A DNA stretch of 60,401 nt from Promethearchaeota archaeon Loki_b32 (GTDB lineage Archaea; Asgardarchaeota; Lokiarchaeia; Sigyniarchaeales; SOKP01): NCBI GenBank assembly GCA_005223125.1, contig NJBH01000024.1:1-60401 (forward strand), written 5' to 3'. Shown in pieces: positions 54,173 to 60,401 of the stretch (position 1 is the stretch's first letter; each line of letters opens with the position of its first letter). The position numbers were made by a program, and so were the translations under genes. The notes beneath the pieces were generated by a model. That model was not told where the DNA came from. It saw only the letters and a list, made by a program, of their open reading frames with translations, and ran no database searches.

Positions 54173-54538
54173 TTAAATTAAATAACTTCTCTTTAAATTT
54201 TTATTTATTTCATAAGAGGTGAATTTTCCTTTCTTAACACCATAAATTAATCCTGCTTGATCTAATATTTTTATATGGTGAGAGATAGCAGGTTGAGATA
54301 AATTTAAAATTGCTGTCAGTTCGCAGACACACATTTCTTTTTTTCCTATCAAGTTATAAATTAAAAATCTAACTCTATCTCCTAGTGCTTTAAAATAATT
54401 AACTTTTTCAATAAAATTTTTTTTAGTTAAAATTTCATCTTTATTTCTCTCTAAAGATTCAATGTATTCGAGAATATCCCTATCTATTTTAAAATACTTA
54501 ATTAATTTTTCTATTTCTTCTTTACTCTTTAAATCCAT
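54173..54538 (-). CDS. ArsR-family transcriptional regulator
   Basis: A 121-residue winged-helix regulator. The DNA-binding core is RVRFLIYNLIG..., then LNLSQPAISHHIKILDQAGLI near 79-99 and the wing GVKKGKFTSYEI. The motif EMCVCELTA near 66-74 contains the paired Cys of the ArsR/SmtB metal sensor site. It probably represses metal or arsenic genes and is released by As(III) or a similar thiophilic ion. A second ArsR gene lies upstream on the same strand. It runs toward the MerA/Lpd-like remnant. Confidence 0.85.
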   Translation of the reverse strand: MDLKSKEEIEKLIKYFKIDRDILEYIESLERNKDEILTKKNFIEKVNYFKALGDRVRFLIYNLIGKKEMCVCELTAILNLSQPAISHHIKILDQAGLIYGVKKGKFTSYEINKNLKRSYLI

Positions 54539-54577
54539 ATTAAAATATCAAAAATATTTTTTAAATGCTTGAAATAT

Positions 54578-54617
54578 ATAGATTGCATAAATATTATCGA
54601 TTTTATTTACAATCTAT
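54578..54617. repeat. Inverted repeat upstream of the ArsR gene
   Basis: ATAGATTG at 54578-54585 and CAATCTAT at 54610-54617 are perfect inverted copies 24 bases apart, 40-80 bases upstream of the ArsR start codon at 54538. It could be the operator, though the spacing is wide for a single ArsR dimer. Confidence 0.3.
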
Positions 54618-54696
54618 TATTAAATTTTTACCAAATCTCTTTATAAATCTACAATTTTTTTTATTTTGAATTGTGTTATTTCTTAATTACAATTTA

Positions 54697-55119
54697 TCAT
54701 ACAAAATTAAATAATTCAAAAAATTTTCTAGAATTCTCTATATACTTCTGAAATTGTTCTTTTACTAATTCATAATGTGTAAAATAGCCTCTTTTTATAC
54801 CTCTTATTATTCTCATACCTTCAAGTATTTTTAAATGATGAGAAATCGAGGATTGTGCTTTATCTAAAATTGCTTCCAATTCACAGACACAATAATCTTT
54901 ATCATTCAACAATTCTACAATTTTAAGGCGAGTTTCATTTCCTAAAACATTGGAAAATTTGCTAAAATTTGTTATACTTTTGTTTTTATTCAATTTAATA
55001 CCAATTTCTCTTAAGGTACTAAAATAAGGTTCTATATCTTTATCTTGAAGATCAAAACATAGTTTTAGACTATTAATTAATTCAGCTTTCCTTTCACTTT
55101 TAATTTGTATCACTTTCAT
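54697..55119 (-). CDS. ArsR-family transcriptional regulator, divergent to acr3
   Basis: A 140-residue regulator. A ~45-residue N-terminal helical extension precedes the winged helix: NVLGNETRLKIVELL, then LDKAQSSISHHLKILEGM and IKRGYFTHYEL. DYCVCELEA near 88-96 carries the metal-binding Cys pair, here next to the DNA-binding helix. It diverges from the ACR3-type exporter gene across a 175-base region and most likely controls it in response to arsenite. It is related to the ArsR at 54173 and to that at 59977. Confidence 0.88.
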   Translation of the reverse strand: MKVIQIKSERKAELINSLKLCFDLQDKDIEPYFSTLREIGIKLNKNKSITNFSKFSNVLGNETRLKIVELLNDKDYCVCELEAILDKAQSSISHHLKILEGMRIIRGIKRGYFTHYELVKEQFQKYIENSRKFFELFNFV

Positions 55120-55294
55120 TGTTTATATTGTCTTCAATATTTATAATGAACAAATCTATAAAAATATATTTAAATTGAATTTGATCAAAGTAAATCGAAT
55201 TATTTAAATTTAAATCATTCTTTTAATTGCATAACATATAACTTAAAAAAATATAACTTCAAATATAAAAAATTGATATAATTAGTTGATTATC

Positions 55295-56467
55295 ATGAAT
55301 GATCAAACTGAAACAGAACATGAACATCGTGATTTTGAGAGTAGTCGATATGAACCTGAACATGAAGGTTTAGGAATATTTGATAAATTACTCCCATTAT
55401 GGGTTGTAATTTGTATAGCAATAGGAATTTTATTCTCTCTATATGTACCAGGACTTAGTGAAACTATTGAATCTATTCAGATAGCGGGCATGTCTATTCC
55501 CATAGCGATATGCTTGATTGTAATGATGTATCCGGCAATGCTTAATATAGAGGGTTCGGAGTTGGTGAAGGCTGGAAAAAATCCTAAACCAATAATTTTA
55601 ACGCTCTTTTCAAATTGGGTTGTTGCAACTTTTGTTGGTTTAGCTGTGGCTCTCATTTTTGTACCAGACAACGAACAATTAGTTCTGGCCATAATCTTAC
55701 TCCATGCAAGCCCTTGTACGGCGATGGTTTTGGTTTGGGGATGGTTGGCACGAGGAAATCAAGCACAAAATGTAATTATAACTAGTATAAACACAATAAC
55801 AATAATCATCTTATATGTTCCGGTCGTAATGCTTCTTGTCTTCATTGCTAATATTACATTAACTAAGCCAATTCCTTTAGACACATTAACGTTATTAATT
55901 GCTTTGCTTATTTTTATCGGATTACCATTAATAGCGGGAGTGTTAAGCAAAAGAATTTTGATAAAACGGAGAGGTGAAGAATGGTTTAACAAAAAGTACC
56001 GCCCAGCTGTAGGTAAAGTAGCAATCATAGCATTATTAATGACGTTAATTGTTATTTTTGCCTTAAATGGCCAAGTTCTAATACAATACCCAAATATTCT
56101 GATTAGAGTTTCTATTCCCATTTTAGTTGGGCTTTTAACTGTCCTAATTTATAATGTAATAGTTACTAAATTAGTCAAATTAAGGTATCAAGATGCGGTT
56201 ATTACGATAGTTGTTGGTTCTTCTAGTCATTTCGAAATCGCGATTGCTGTTGCCGTTGCCATGTACGGAATAGGATCATATACCGCTTTGGGAACCACAA
56301 TGGGATTATTTTGGGAGGTCCCTTTAATGCTTTCCGTGGTATATATCTCTAAATATCTTGGAAAACATGGATTCTGGGAAGGTTATCCGTGCATGGTATG
56401 CTATAAGTACCCTTGTATCTGTGGCGAAAAAAAATACCCTACAATAAAAAAAAAAGTTAAAAAATAG
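55295..56467 (+). CDS. acr3: ACR3-family arsenite efflux permease
   Basis: About 390 residues with ten hydrophobic segments and the conserved ACR3 region SPCTAMVLVWGWLARGN near 145-161, containing the essential Cys, plus GSSSHFEIAIAVAVAMYG near 310. It exports arsenite (and possibly antimonite) through the membrane by proton antiport. Start ATG 55295 is preferred to TTG 55286. The N-terminus is rich in Glu/His, and the C-terminus ends YPCMVCYKYPCICGEKK, a Cys-rich tail that may bind the metalloid before export. Controlled most likely by the divergent ArsR. Confidence 0.9.
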   Translation: MNDQTETEHEHRDFESSRYEPEHEGLGIFDKLLPLWVVICIAIGILFSLYVPGLSETIESIQIAGMSIPIAICLIVMMYPAMLNIEGSELVKAGKNPKPIILTLFSNWVVATFVGLAVALIFVPDNEQLVLAIILLHASPCTAMVLVWGWLARGNQAQNVIITSINTITIIILYVPVVMLLVFIANITLTKPIPLDTLTLLIALLIFIGLPLIAGVLSKRILIKRRGEEWFNKKYRPAVGKVAIIALLMTLIVIFALNGQVLIQYPNILIRVSIPILVGLLTVLIYNVIVTKLVKLRYQDAVITIVVGSSSHFEIAIAVAVAMYGIGSYTALGTTMGLFWEVPLMLSVVYISKYLGKHGFWEGYPCMVCYKYPCICGEKKYPTIKKKVKK

Positions 56468-56534
56468 ATTTAACTTTCTCATTTTTTATATTTATTTTAT
56501 ATTTTTTATAGTTAACAACTGGGAGGTGATAGTT

Positions 56535-56891
56535 TTTAAGAGAATTACTCTCCAAATAAGCATTCCCTTGACTGGGTTATCGGAAGGCAAAAGTTTTACT
56601 ATTGATCTTGATGATGAAGCTAACTTTGTACAAGCATTAGCAAAGGTTGACAAGTATGTATCTGAACATCCAAAAAAATCGATCTTTCCAATATTTAACA
56701 ATTATATCCATAATTATCTGCAACTTGTGTGGAATCCTGAGACGAATGAAATTTATGAAGACATCGGATTATATGCCTATGGCCCCGATGAGCAGGGTAA
56801 CCTCCGAAAATTTATGCCTTTACGGGAAGATATTGAGTTTAACCTATATCCCAATAGCGTAATTGATATACAACCCGATTCTGGATGTTGA
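56535..56891 (+). CDS. Duplicated small protein A1 (beta-grasp-like?), non-standard start
   Basis: I do not recognise a family. About 118 residues, strand-rich: FKRITLQISIPLTG, FTIDLDDEANFVQALAKVD, then KSIFPIFNNYIHNYLQLVW, NEIYEDIGLYAYGP, FMPLRE and a last strand YPNSVIDIQPD. The strand-helix-strand order is compatible with a ubiquitin-like beta-grasp fold, but the C-terminus is DSGC, not diglycine. GTG at 56526 overlaps the GGGAGG ribosome site, so the true start is probably further on. The paralogue at 57016 aligns its first residue with TTT 56535, 8 bases after the site. A 32-residue microprotein gene follows 9 bases later. Confidence 0.6.
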   Translation, partial: FKRITLQISIPLTGLSEGKSFTIDLDDEANFVQALAKVDKYVSEHPKKSIFPIFNNYIHNYLQLVWNPETNEIYEDIGLYAYGPDEQGNLRKFMPLREDIEFNLYPNSVIDIQPDSGC

Positions 56892-56900
56892 TGAGAAAAA

Positions 56901-56999
56901 GTGAGAAATAGACTAGATATAGGGGAGTTTAAGACGGTTATACGAAAAAAATTTGGTAAAAATAATGAAATTTTTGCACATTATTTCAAAAATAAATAA
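56901..56999 (+). CDS. Duplicated microprotein B1, 32 residues
   Basis: GTG 56901 to TAA 56999. The product (starting MRNRLDIGEFKT and ending FAHYFKNK) aligns along its whole length with microprotein B2 at 57373: shared RLD.G.F, KK.GK.NE and FAHYFK. Conservation between the two copies and the identical position behind the A-type gene show that this is a real gene despite its size. No family is known to me. It is basic, helical and has one conserved His. Confidence 0.6.
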   Translation: MRNRLDIGEFKTVIRKKFGKNNEIFAHYFKNK

Positions 57000-57015
57000 G
57001 AATGGGTGATTTTAG

Positions 57016-57360
57016 ATTAAAAAGATAAATTTAACGATATTTGCACCTGACCCGGAGAAAGTCCTTTCAAAGGGTCTAAATTATACTGTTGACATCCAAG
57101 ACAACGGCACATTTATTGATGCCATAAGTAATATTGATAAGCAAGTGATAATTAATCCCGAAAAATCAATTTTCCCATTATTTAAAGGATTAATCAATAG
57201 TTATCTTCAATTGATATGGGATGCAGAGGAAAATAAAATTTATGAAGATTGTGGTGTGGATGCGTATGGACCAAACAAAGAATTCATACCATTAAGGGAA
57301 AATATCGAGTCCAATTTATATCCAAATAGTACTATAACAATAATTGCACATGCTGATTGA
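57016..57360 (+). CDS. Duplicated small protein A2 (beta-grasp-like?), apparently ATT-started
   Basis: A 114-residue paralogue of A1 (KKINLTIFAPDPEKVLSKGL, KSIFPLFKGLINSYLQLIW, KIYEDCGVDAYGP, FIPLRENIESNLYPNSTITI). The frame opens right after TAG 57013-57015 and contains no ATG, GTG or TTG until codon 44 (GTG 57145). ATT 57016, 6 bases after a GGGTGA site, is therefore the only sensible start. A start at 57145 would cut off the conserved first third. The C-terminus is AHAD, without diglycine. The B2 microprotein gene starts 12 bases after it. Confidence 0.6.
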   Translation: MKKINLTIFAPDPEKVLSKGLNYTVDIQDNGTFIDAISNIDKQVIINPEKSIFPLFKGLINSYLQLIWDAEENKIYEDCGVDAYGPNKEFIPLRENIESNLYPNSTITIIAHAD

Positions 57361-57372
57361 TGAGCTGATAAT

Positions 57373-57480
57373 ATGAAAGAAAGATTAGATTACGGTACTT
57401 TTAGAAGGACAATTATGAAGAAATACGGAAAAGAGAATGAAACTTTTGCACATTATTTTAAATTTAAAAGGGGCAAATAA
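57373..57480 (+). CDS. Duplicated microprotein B2, 35 residues
   Basis: ATG 57373 to TAA 57480. The product starts MKERLDYGTFRRT and ends FAHYFKFKRGK; 17-18 of 31 aligned residues equal those of B1. It is located 12 bases behind gene A2, as B1 is behind A1. It looks like a small helical basic partner of the A protein. Too short for routine gene calls, but supported by the duplication. Confidence 0.6.
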   Translation: MKERLDYGTFRRTIMKKYGKENETFAHYFKFKRGK

Positions 57481-57591
57481 AAGAATGAATGATATCTTTT
57501 AAAGAAATTATAGTAAAAGATTGACAATAGGATTGCGTCCTATTTACCCTTATAGTTTTTAAAACTACTAAAAGTATTAAAATGTTATATT

Positions 57592-58635
57592 TTGACGAAA
57601 GAAACCTTAAACAAGTTTTTAATCGATATTATAGAAAATAGTAGTGATGAAAAAAAGAGATACGACTCATTAGAAGCACTACAAAAGAATTTTTATAATT
57701 TGGCTAAATATTTTACCTTTTTAGAAAATTTATTAATCTCAGATTTAAATCCGAAAATCCGTATAAAAGCAGCAGAGCTTCTAGTTCATTACTTTTTACC
57801 AAAATCATTAAATCCAATTAAATGGGCATTACAAAATGATAATTCTATAGAATGCGTAATAAAATATACAGAAATAATAAAAGAATATAATGAAAAATTT
57901 TTATTTCAAATTTTAATCTCTGAAATTGAACAATATTTTAATAAATATAAGCAATTTCATTCAAAGCTAGAAAATTTTGTATTTTATAATCAAGATTTAG
58001 ATGATTTGATTGAAATTTTGTTGAATTATAAAATATTGAATAAAATGATAACTATTTTTCCAAATCTAAAGAAAGAGAACAATTTTGTTAAAATTTACGG
58101 AGGAAAAATCAGACACCTTGAGTTAACAAATAAAAATATAAAGAAAATCATAGATATTGAAGGGTTAGATTTACTAACAAACCTAGAGGATTTAAATCTA
58201 AGTTATAATGATATCTCTGAAATTATTGGGCTTAATAATTTAACAAAATTACAGAATTTAAATTTGTCCCATAATAAGATCTCAAAAATTGAAAATCTTG
58301 AAAATCTTACTGAGTTACACTCACTTAATTTAGGTTTTAATAAAATTGAAAAATTAACAGGCATAAAAGATATGAAAAAGTTAATAAACCTGAACCTTAT
58401 GCATAATAAGATTAAAAATTTCGATGATTTAACTCAATTGCAATCATTGGAGACAATTAATTTATCAAAAAATTTAATTTACAAGATAAACGGTTTGGAT
58501 AACTTAATGAAATTAAAAGCTCTTGATTTAACTTTTAATAATATAAAAGATATAAGTAAACCCGACAAATATAAAAATAAAATCAAACTCTTACTCTATG
58601 GAAATCCCTTTAACACATACGATCCAGGCTTATAA
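57592..58635 (+). CDS. Leucine-rich repeat protein
   Basis: A 347-residue protein. Residues 1-~165 are helical, HEAT-like in places (NPKIRIKAAELLVHYFL near 44-60). From ~180 to 335 there are about seven 22-residue leucine-rich repeats of the SDS22/internalin type, such as LTKLQNLNLSHNKISKIENL near 218-237. LRR arrays form a binding surface for proteins. No signal peptide or anchor is seen, so it is cytosolic. Start TTG 57592. Not linked to the A/B micro-operon in a clear way, though it follows it by 111 bases on the same strand. Confidence 0.82.
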   Translation: MTKETLNKFLIDIIENSSDEKKRYDSLEALQKNFYNLAKYFTFLENLLISDLNPKIRIKAAELLVHYFLPKSLNPIKWALQNDNSIECVIKYTEIIKEYNEKFLFQILISEIEQYFNKYKQFHSKLENFVFYNQDLDDLIEILLNYKILNKMITIFPNLKKENNFVKIYGGKIRHLELTNKNIKKIIDIEGLDLLTNLEDLNLSYNDISEIIGLNNLTKLQNLNLSHNKISKIENLENLTELHSLNLGFNKIEKLTGIKDMKKLINLNLMHNKIKNFDDLTQLQSLETINLSKNLIYKINGLDNLMKLKALDLTFNNIKDISKPDKYKNKIKLLLYGNPFNTYDPGL

Positions 58636-58758
58636 AAAAATTTTTGTTAGAATTTATTATTCCCACCATTTAGTAATATAAGTAATTTAACTCAAGGTTT
58701 ATATTTAGAAAAAGTATATTTTAATTTAGTAGAGCCATTAAATAAACTTGAATTTAAA

Positions 58759-59097
58759 ATGAATTCATTCAAAAAGCGGGATTATTACGAGGTACTTGGC
58801 ATTGATCGAAATGCTTCTAAAACCCAGATAAAATTAGCATATCGACGATTGGCAAAAAAGTATCATCCTGATAAGAATAAAAAGGATCTCAACGCAAAAG
58901 AAAAATTTATTGAGATTCATGAAGCATATAAAATCCTGAATGATCCAAAACGAAGAAGTCAATATGACCATATAGGTTTGTCCGAACCATTTTTTGGAAA
59001 AGATTTTGAATCGATTCTCTCAACACCAGATTTTAATGATTATGATTTTGGAAACAATTTTGTGTACACGGTTCTAAAATATTTTAGACGCAAGTAA
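58759..59097 (+). CDS. J-domain-only DnaJ-like protein
   Basis: A 112-residue protein. The J domain occupies ~6-75: [34 protein letters not shown] with the HPD motif near 35-37, and [14 protein letters not shown]. The remaining ~37 residues are acidic and Phe-rich ([11 protein letters not shown]). There is no Gly/Phe linker, zinc domain or peptide-binding domain, so it is a type III J-protein that stimulates an Hsp70 ATPase. Full DnaJ is ~370 residues. No dnaK gene is in the window. Confidence 0.88.
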   Translation: MNSFKKRDYYEVLGIDRNASKTQIKLAYRRLAKKYHPDKNKKDLNAKEKFIEIHEAYKILNDPKRRSQYDHIGLSEPFFGKDFESILSTPDFNDYDFGNNFVYTVLKYFRRK

Positions 59098-59189
59098 ATA
59101 TCTTGGTAGTTTTTAGTTTTAAATTAATCGTGTTATTTTTTTCTTCTTTTCGTAAAAATTGTTTTAAAAAATAGTTTTAAAAATAATAA

Positions 59190-59666
59190 TTAATTTTCAT
59201 TGAATTTATTAATTCTCGGGCCTTTGTTCTTTAATTCTTGAAGAACAAACTCAATCACTTTAGTTATTCCCTCCTCTTTAATTTCGCTTAATTTAGGTAG
59301 GTTTTTGAAAGTATTAAGATCATTTAAATTCATTCGTTGCTTAGGAATGATATCTTGGACTGAAATAATCAAATCTGGTACAACATCAAGATGTTTATAA
59401 ATTACACTTGCACAAGCTATATTACATCCGTTAATAACAATAATAAAGGAATGCTTGAGATGATTTTTTGTAATTTCAACTAATTGTTCTTTTTCTAATA
59501 ATATGTTTTTAAGAAAAATAGTGGAGCATGTCATTGAACTAATAGAAGCTATTTTACTTTTCTCTGCCAAGTGTATTGCAACCTGTCGTGCTAACTCACC
59601 ATGATGTTCTGAACCTGAGCATGGTATTAAGACAATGTTTTTTTCGTTGATATCTTTTTCACTCAA
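59190..59666 (-). CDS. DGC-type putative zinc-binding protein
   Basis: A 158-residue protein. Blocks: LIPCSGSEHHGELARQVAIHL near 14-34, ISSMTCS near 42 and VINGCNIACASVIYKHL near 77-93. These match the DGC-domain family (the family's D-G-C reads N-G-C here), often annotated as putative zinc-binding and found in metal and selenium/arsenic operons. It is the last gene of an ArsR-led operon, 1 base after the thioredoxin-like gene. It may bind a metal or metalloid through Cys; no reaction is known. Confidence 0.65.
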   Translation of the reverse strand: MSEKDINEKNIVLIPCSGSEHHGELARQVAIHLAEKSKIASISSMTCSTIFLKNILLEKEQLVEITKNHLKHSFIIVINGCNIACASVIYKHLDVVPDLIISVQDIIPKQRMNLNDLNTFKNLPKLSEIKEEGITKVIEFVLQELKNKGPRINKFNEN

Positions 59667-59667
59667 A

Positions 59668-59961
59668 TTAAATCAAACCTTTTGCCTTCAATAAGTCTGG
59701 GAGTTTTTTCTTCAAAGCAAATGATGTTGTAACGATTTCTTTTCCATCAATAACTACACTATTACCATGCAAATTCAATCTTCTTGCTTCTTCAGAATCT
59801 AAATTTTTTGTATCGAATGATATATACTTATTATAAGGTGTAATTACCTGAAAAACGAGATTCATAAATCTTTCCCATTGGCAAGCGCATACATTTAAAG
59901 GCACATAAATTTCTACTTTAAGTTTATTTTCTTTTTGAAGTTCACTCTCTTGTTGAACCAT
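59668..59961 (-). CDS. Thioredoxin-fold-like protein of the ArsR operon
   Basis: A 97-residue protein with a thioredoxin-like outline: strand KVEIYVPLNVCACQWERFM with CAC near 25-27 in the active-site position, a middle strand KYISFDTKNLDSEEARRLN, and the strand pair GNSVVIDGKEIV near 66-77. Such small proteins accompany ArsR and DGC genes and may deliver a metal(loid) or act as a redox partner. It starts 15 bases after the ArsR gene and ends 1 base before the DGC gene. Confidence 0.6.
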   Translation of the reverse strand: MVQQESELQKENKLKVEIYVPLNVCACQWERFMNLVFQVITPYNKYISFDTKNLDSEEARRLNLHGNSVVIDGKEIVTTSFALKKKLPDLLKAKGLI

Positions 59962-59976
59962 TTTAACACATCCATT

Positions 59977-60297
59977 TTATATTTTTTGCTGGAGTTCTAC
60001 AATTTTTTTAAATTTTTCATTTCTTTTAATTAAATTATCTACTATTGCCAATAACTTGAAAATTTGGGTATCTTTTACTTTAAACAATTTTTTATTTCCT
60101 TCCCTTCTACTTTCAAGGATATCCGCTTCAGTAAGAGTTTTTAAATGTCTAGATAATGTAGATTGAGTTTTATCAAACACTTTTTCAATGTCGCAAACAC
60201 AAATCTCATTTCCATGCCTTAGAAACTCTAAAAGTTTTAATCTAGTTTCATCGGAGAGAGCTCTTAATAAATCCAATCTTAAATTTTCAAGTTTCAT
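59977..60297 (-). CDS. ArsR-family transcriptional regulator (operon leader)
   Basis: A 106-residue regulator. The winged helix includes LRALSDETRLKLLEFLRHG near 11-29, FDKTQSTLSRHLKTLTEADIL near 45-65 and SRREGNKKLFKVK. ICVCDIEKV near 33-41 holds the conserved Cys pair of the As/Sb sensing site. It leads an operon with the thioredoxin-like and DGC genes. A perfect inverted repeat just before its start codon suggests autoregulation. Confidence 0.88.
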   Translation of the reverse strand: MKLENLRLDLLRALSDETRLKLLEFLRHGNEICVCDIEKVFDKTQSTLSRHLKTLTEADILESRREGNKKLFKVKDTQIFKLLAIVDNLIKRNEKFKKIVELQQKI

Positions 60298-60305
60298 ATT
60301 TATTT

Positions 60306-60331
60306 TATGTGTTTATGCGTATTAACACATA
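60306..60331. promoter_or_regulatory. ArsR operator: inverted repeat between TATA box and start codon
   Basis: TATGTGTT at 60306-60313 and AACACATA at 60324-60331 are perfect inverted copies 10 bases apart, a 26-base site typical in size for ArsR dimers. It lies 9 bases before the ArsR ATG. A minus-strand TATA-like TTTATAAATA sits just behind it (about 60332-60341), so a bound repressor would cover the transcription start. Confidence 0.6.
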
Positions 60332-60401
60332 TATTTATAAACGATTTTTCTATTTAAATTTTGTGTTAACAATAATTATTTAATTAAATTAAAATTGAGA
60401 T

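Noticed and set aside
57592-58635. Leucine-rich repeat protein as a secreted internalin-like adhesin
   Set aside because: There is no signal peptide, no membrane anchor and no cell-wall sorting sequence; it should be cytosolic.
1-60401. CRISPR array, transposase or integrase genes, rRNA genes
   Set aside because: No regular spaced repeats, no DDE or tyrosine recombinase motifs and no rRNA-like GC-rich blocks were seen on either strand.

Overview
The window is very AT-rich (roughly 70% A+T by eye) and looks like a chromosome piece from an Asgard archaeon of the Lokiarchaeia type. The evidence is the mix of gene families: Rag/Gtr-like, Arf-like and Rab/Ras-like small GTPases, several longin-like domains (one fused to a GTPase), archaeal TATA promoters, an H4MPT-pathway formyltransferase (Ftr), a corrinoid methyltransferase set of the MttB type, an F420-dependent NADP-oxidoreductase-type dehydrogenase and an archaeal histidyl-tRNA synthetase. 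No rRNA, CRISPR array or recognisable transposase is present.

Layout. 1-580: the end of a GlcD-like FAD oxidase and a truncated start of an HdrD/GlcF-like Fe-S protein. 540-10803: a defence-like island with a three-gene minus-strand operon (phosphoribosyltransferase-like protein, ORC-like ATPase, third conserved protein), a divergent pair (PfkB kinase-SIS fusion and HAD phosphatase), a tandem HTH-HNH gene broken by an amber codon, and a SIR2-like gene broken by an ochre codon. 10977-13768: a second Fe-S/FAD oxidoreductase pair, paralogous to the left edge. 14002-18744: two tandem Rag-like GTPases, a longin-Arf-like GTPase fusion and a PAS/GAF sensor. 18881-33961: a mixed metabolic and regulatory stretch (transglutaminase-like protein, Ftr, ATPase, Hsp20, broken PAP2 phosphatase, DHH phosphoesterase, PhnN-like kinase, DtxR and RHH regulators, F420-type reductase, alcohol dehydrogenase, MBL hydrolase, disrupted DhnA/LsrF aldolase) and a tRNA-His gene that appears to hold two introns. 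34079-38736: a broken luciferase-like monooxygenase, then a minus-strand longin/Rab-like GTPase/zinc-ribbon cluster. 38842-48829: two membrane M28 peptidases, an ABC permease fused to a CPBP protease with its ATPase, a DMT exporter and a second ABC exporter. 48884-51900: corrinoid protein, homocysteine methyltransferase and MttB-like methyltransferase. 52156-60401: HisS, arsenic/metal genes (ArsR regulators, ACR3, a truncated MerA/Lpd-like remnant), a duplicated two-gene unit with 32-35-residue microproteins, an LRR protein, a J-domain protein and an ArsR-led three-gene operon.

How the parts fit. The 540-10803 island combines nucleotide-centred genes and other candidate immunity effectors, partly decayed. 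The GTPase and longin genes form two separate modules of the kind that give Asgard archaea their eukaryote-like signalling. The methyltransferase operon could move a methyl group from a methylated amine through a corrinoid protein to homocysteine. The window also holds an unusually high number of broken genes: in-frame stops in HNH, SIR2, PAP2, aldolase and monooxygenase genes, a frameshift in the Fe-S protein, and truncated copies elsewhere. Several apparently intact genes seem to begin at ATT, ATA or a similar near-cognate codon behind a good ribosome binding site. All functional calls rest on reading motifs in the translated sequence; no database search was run.
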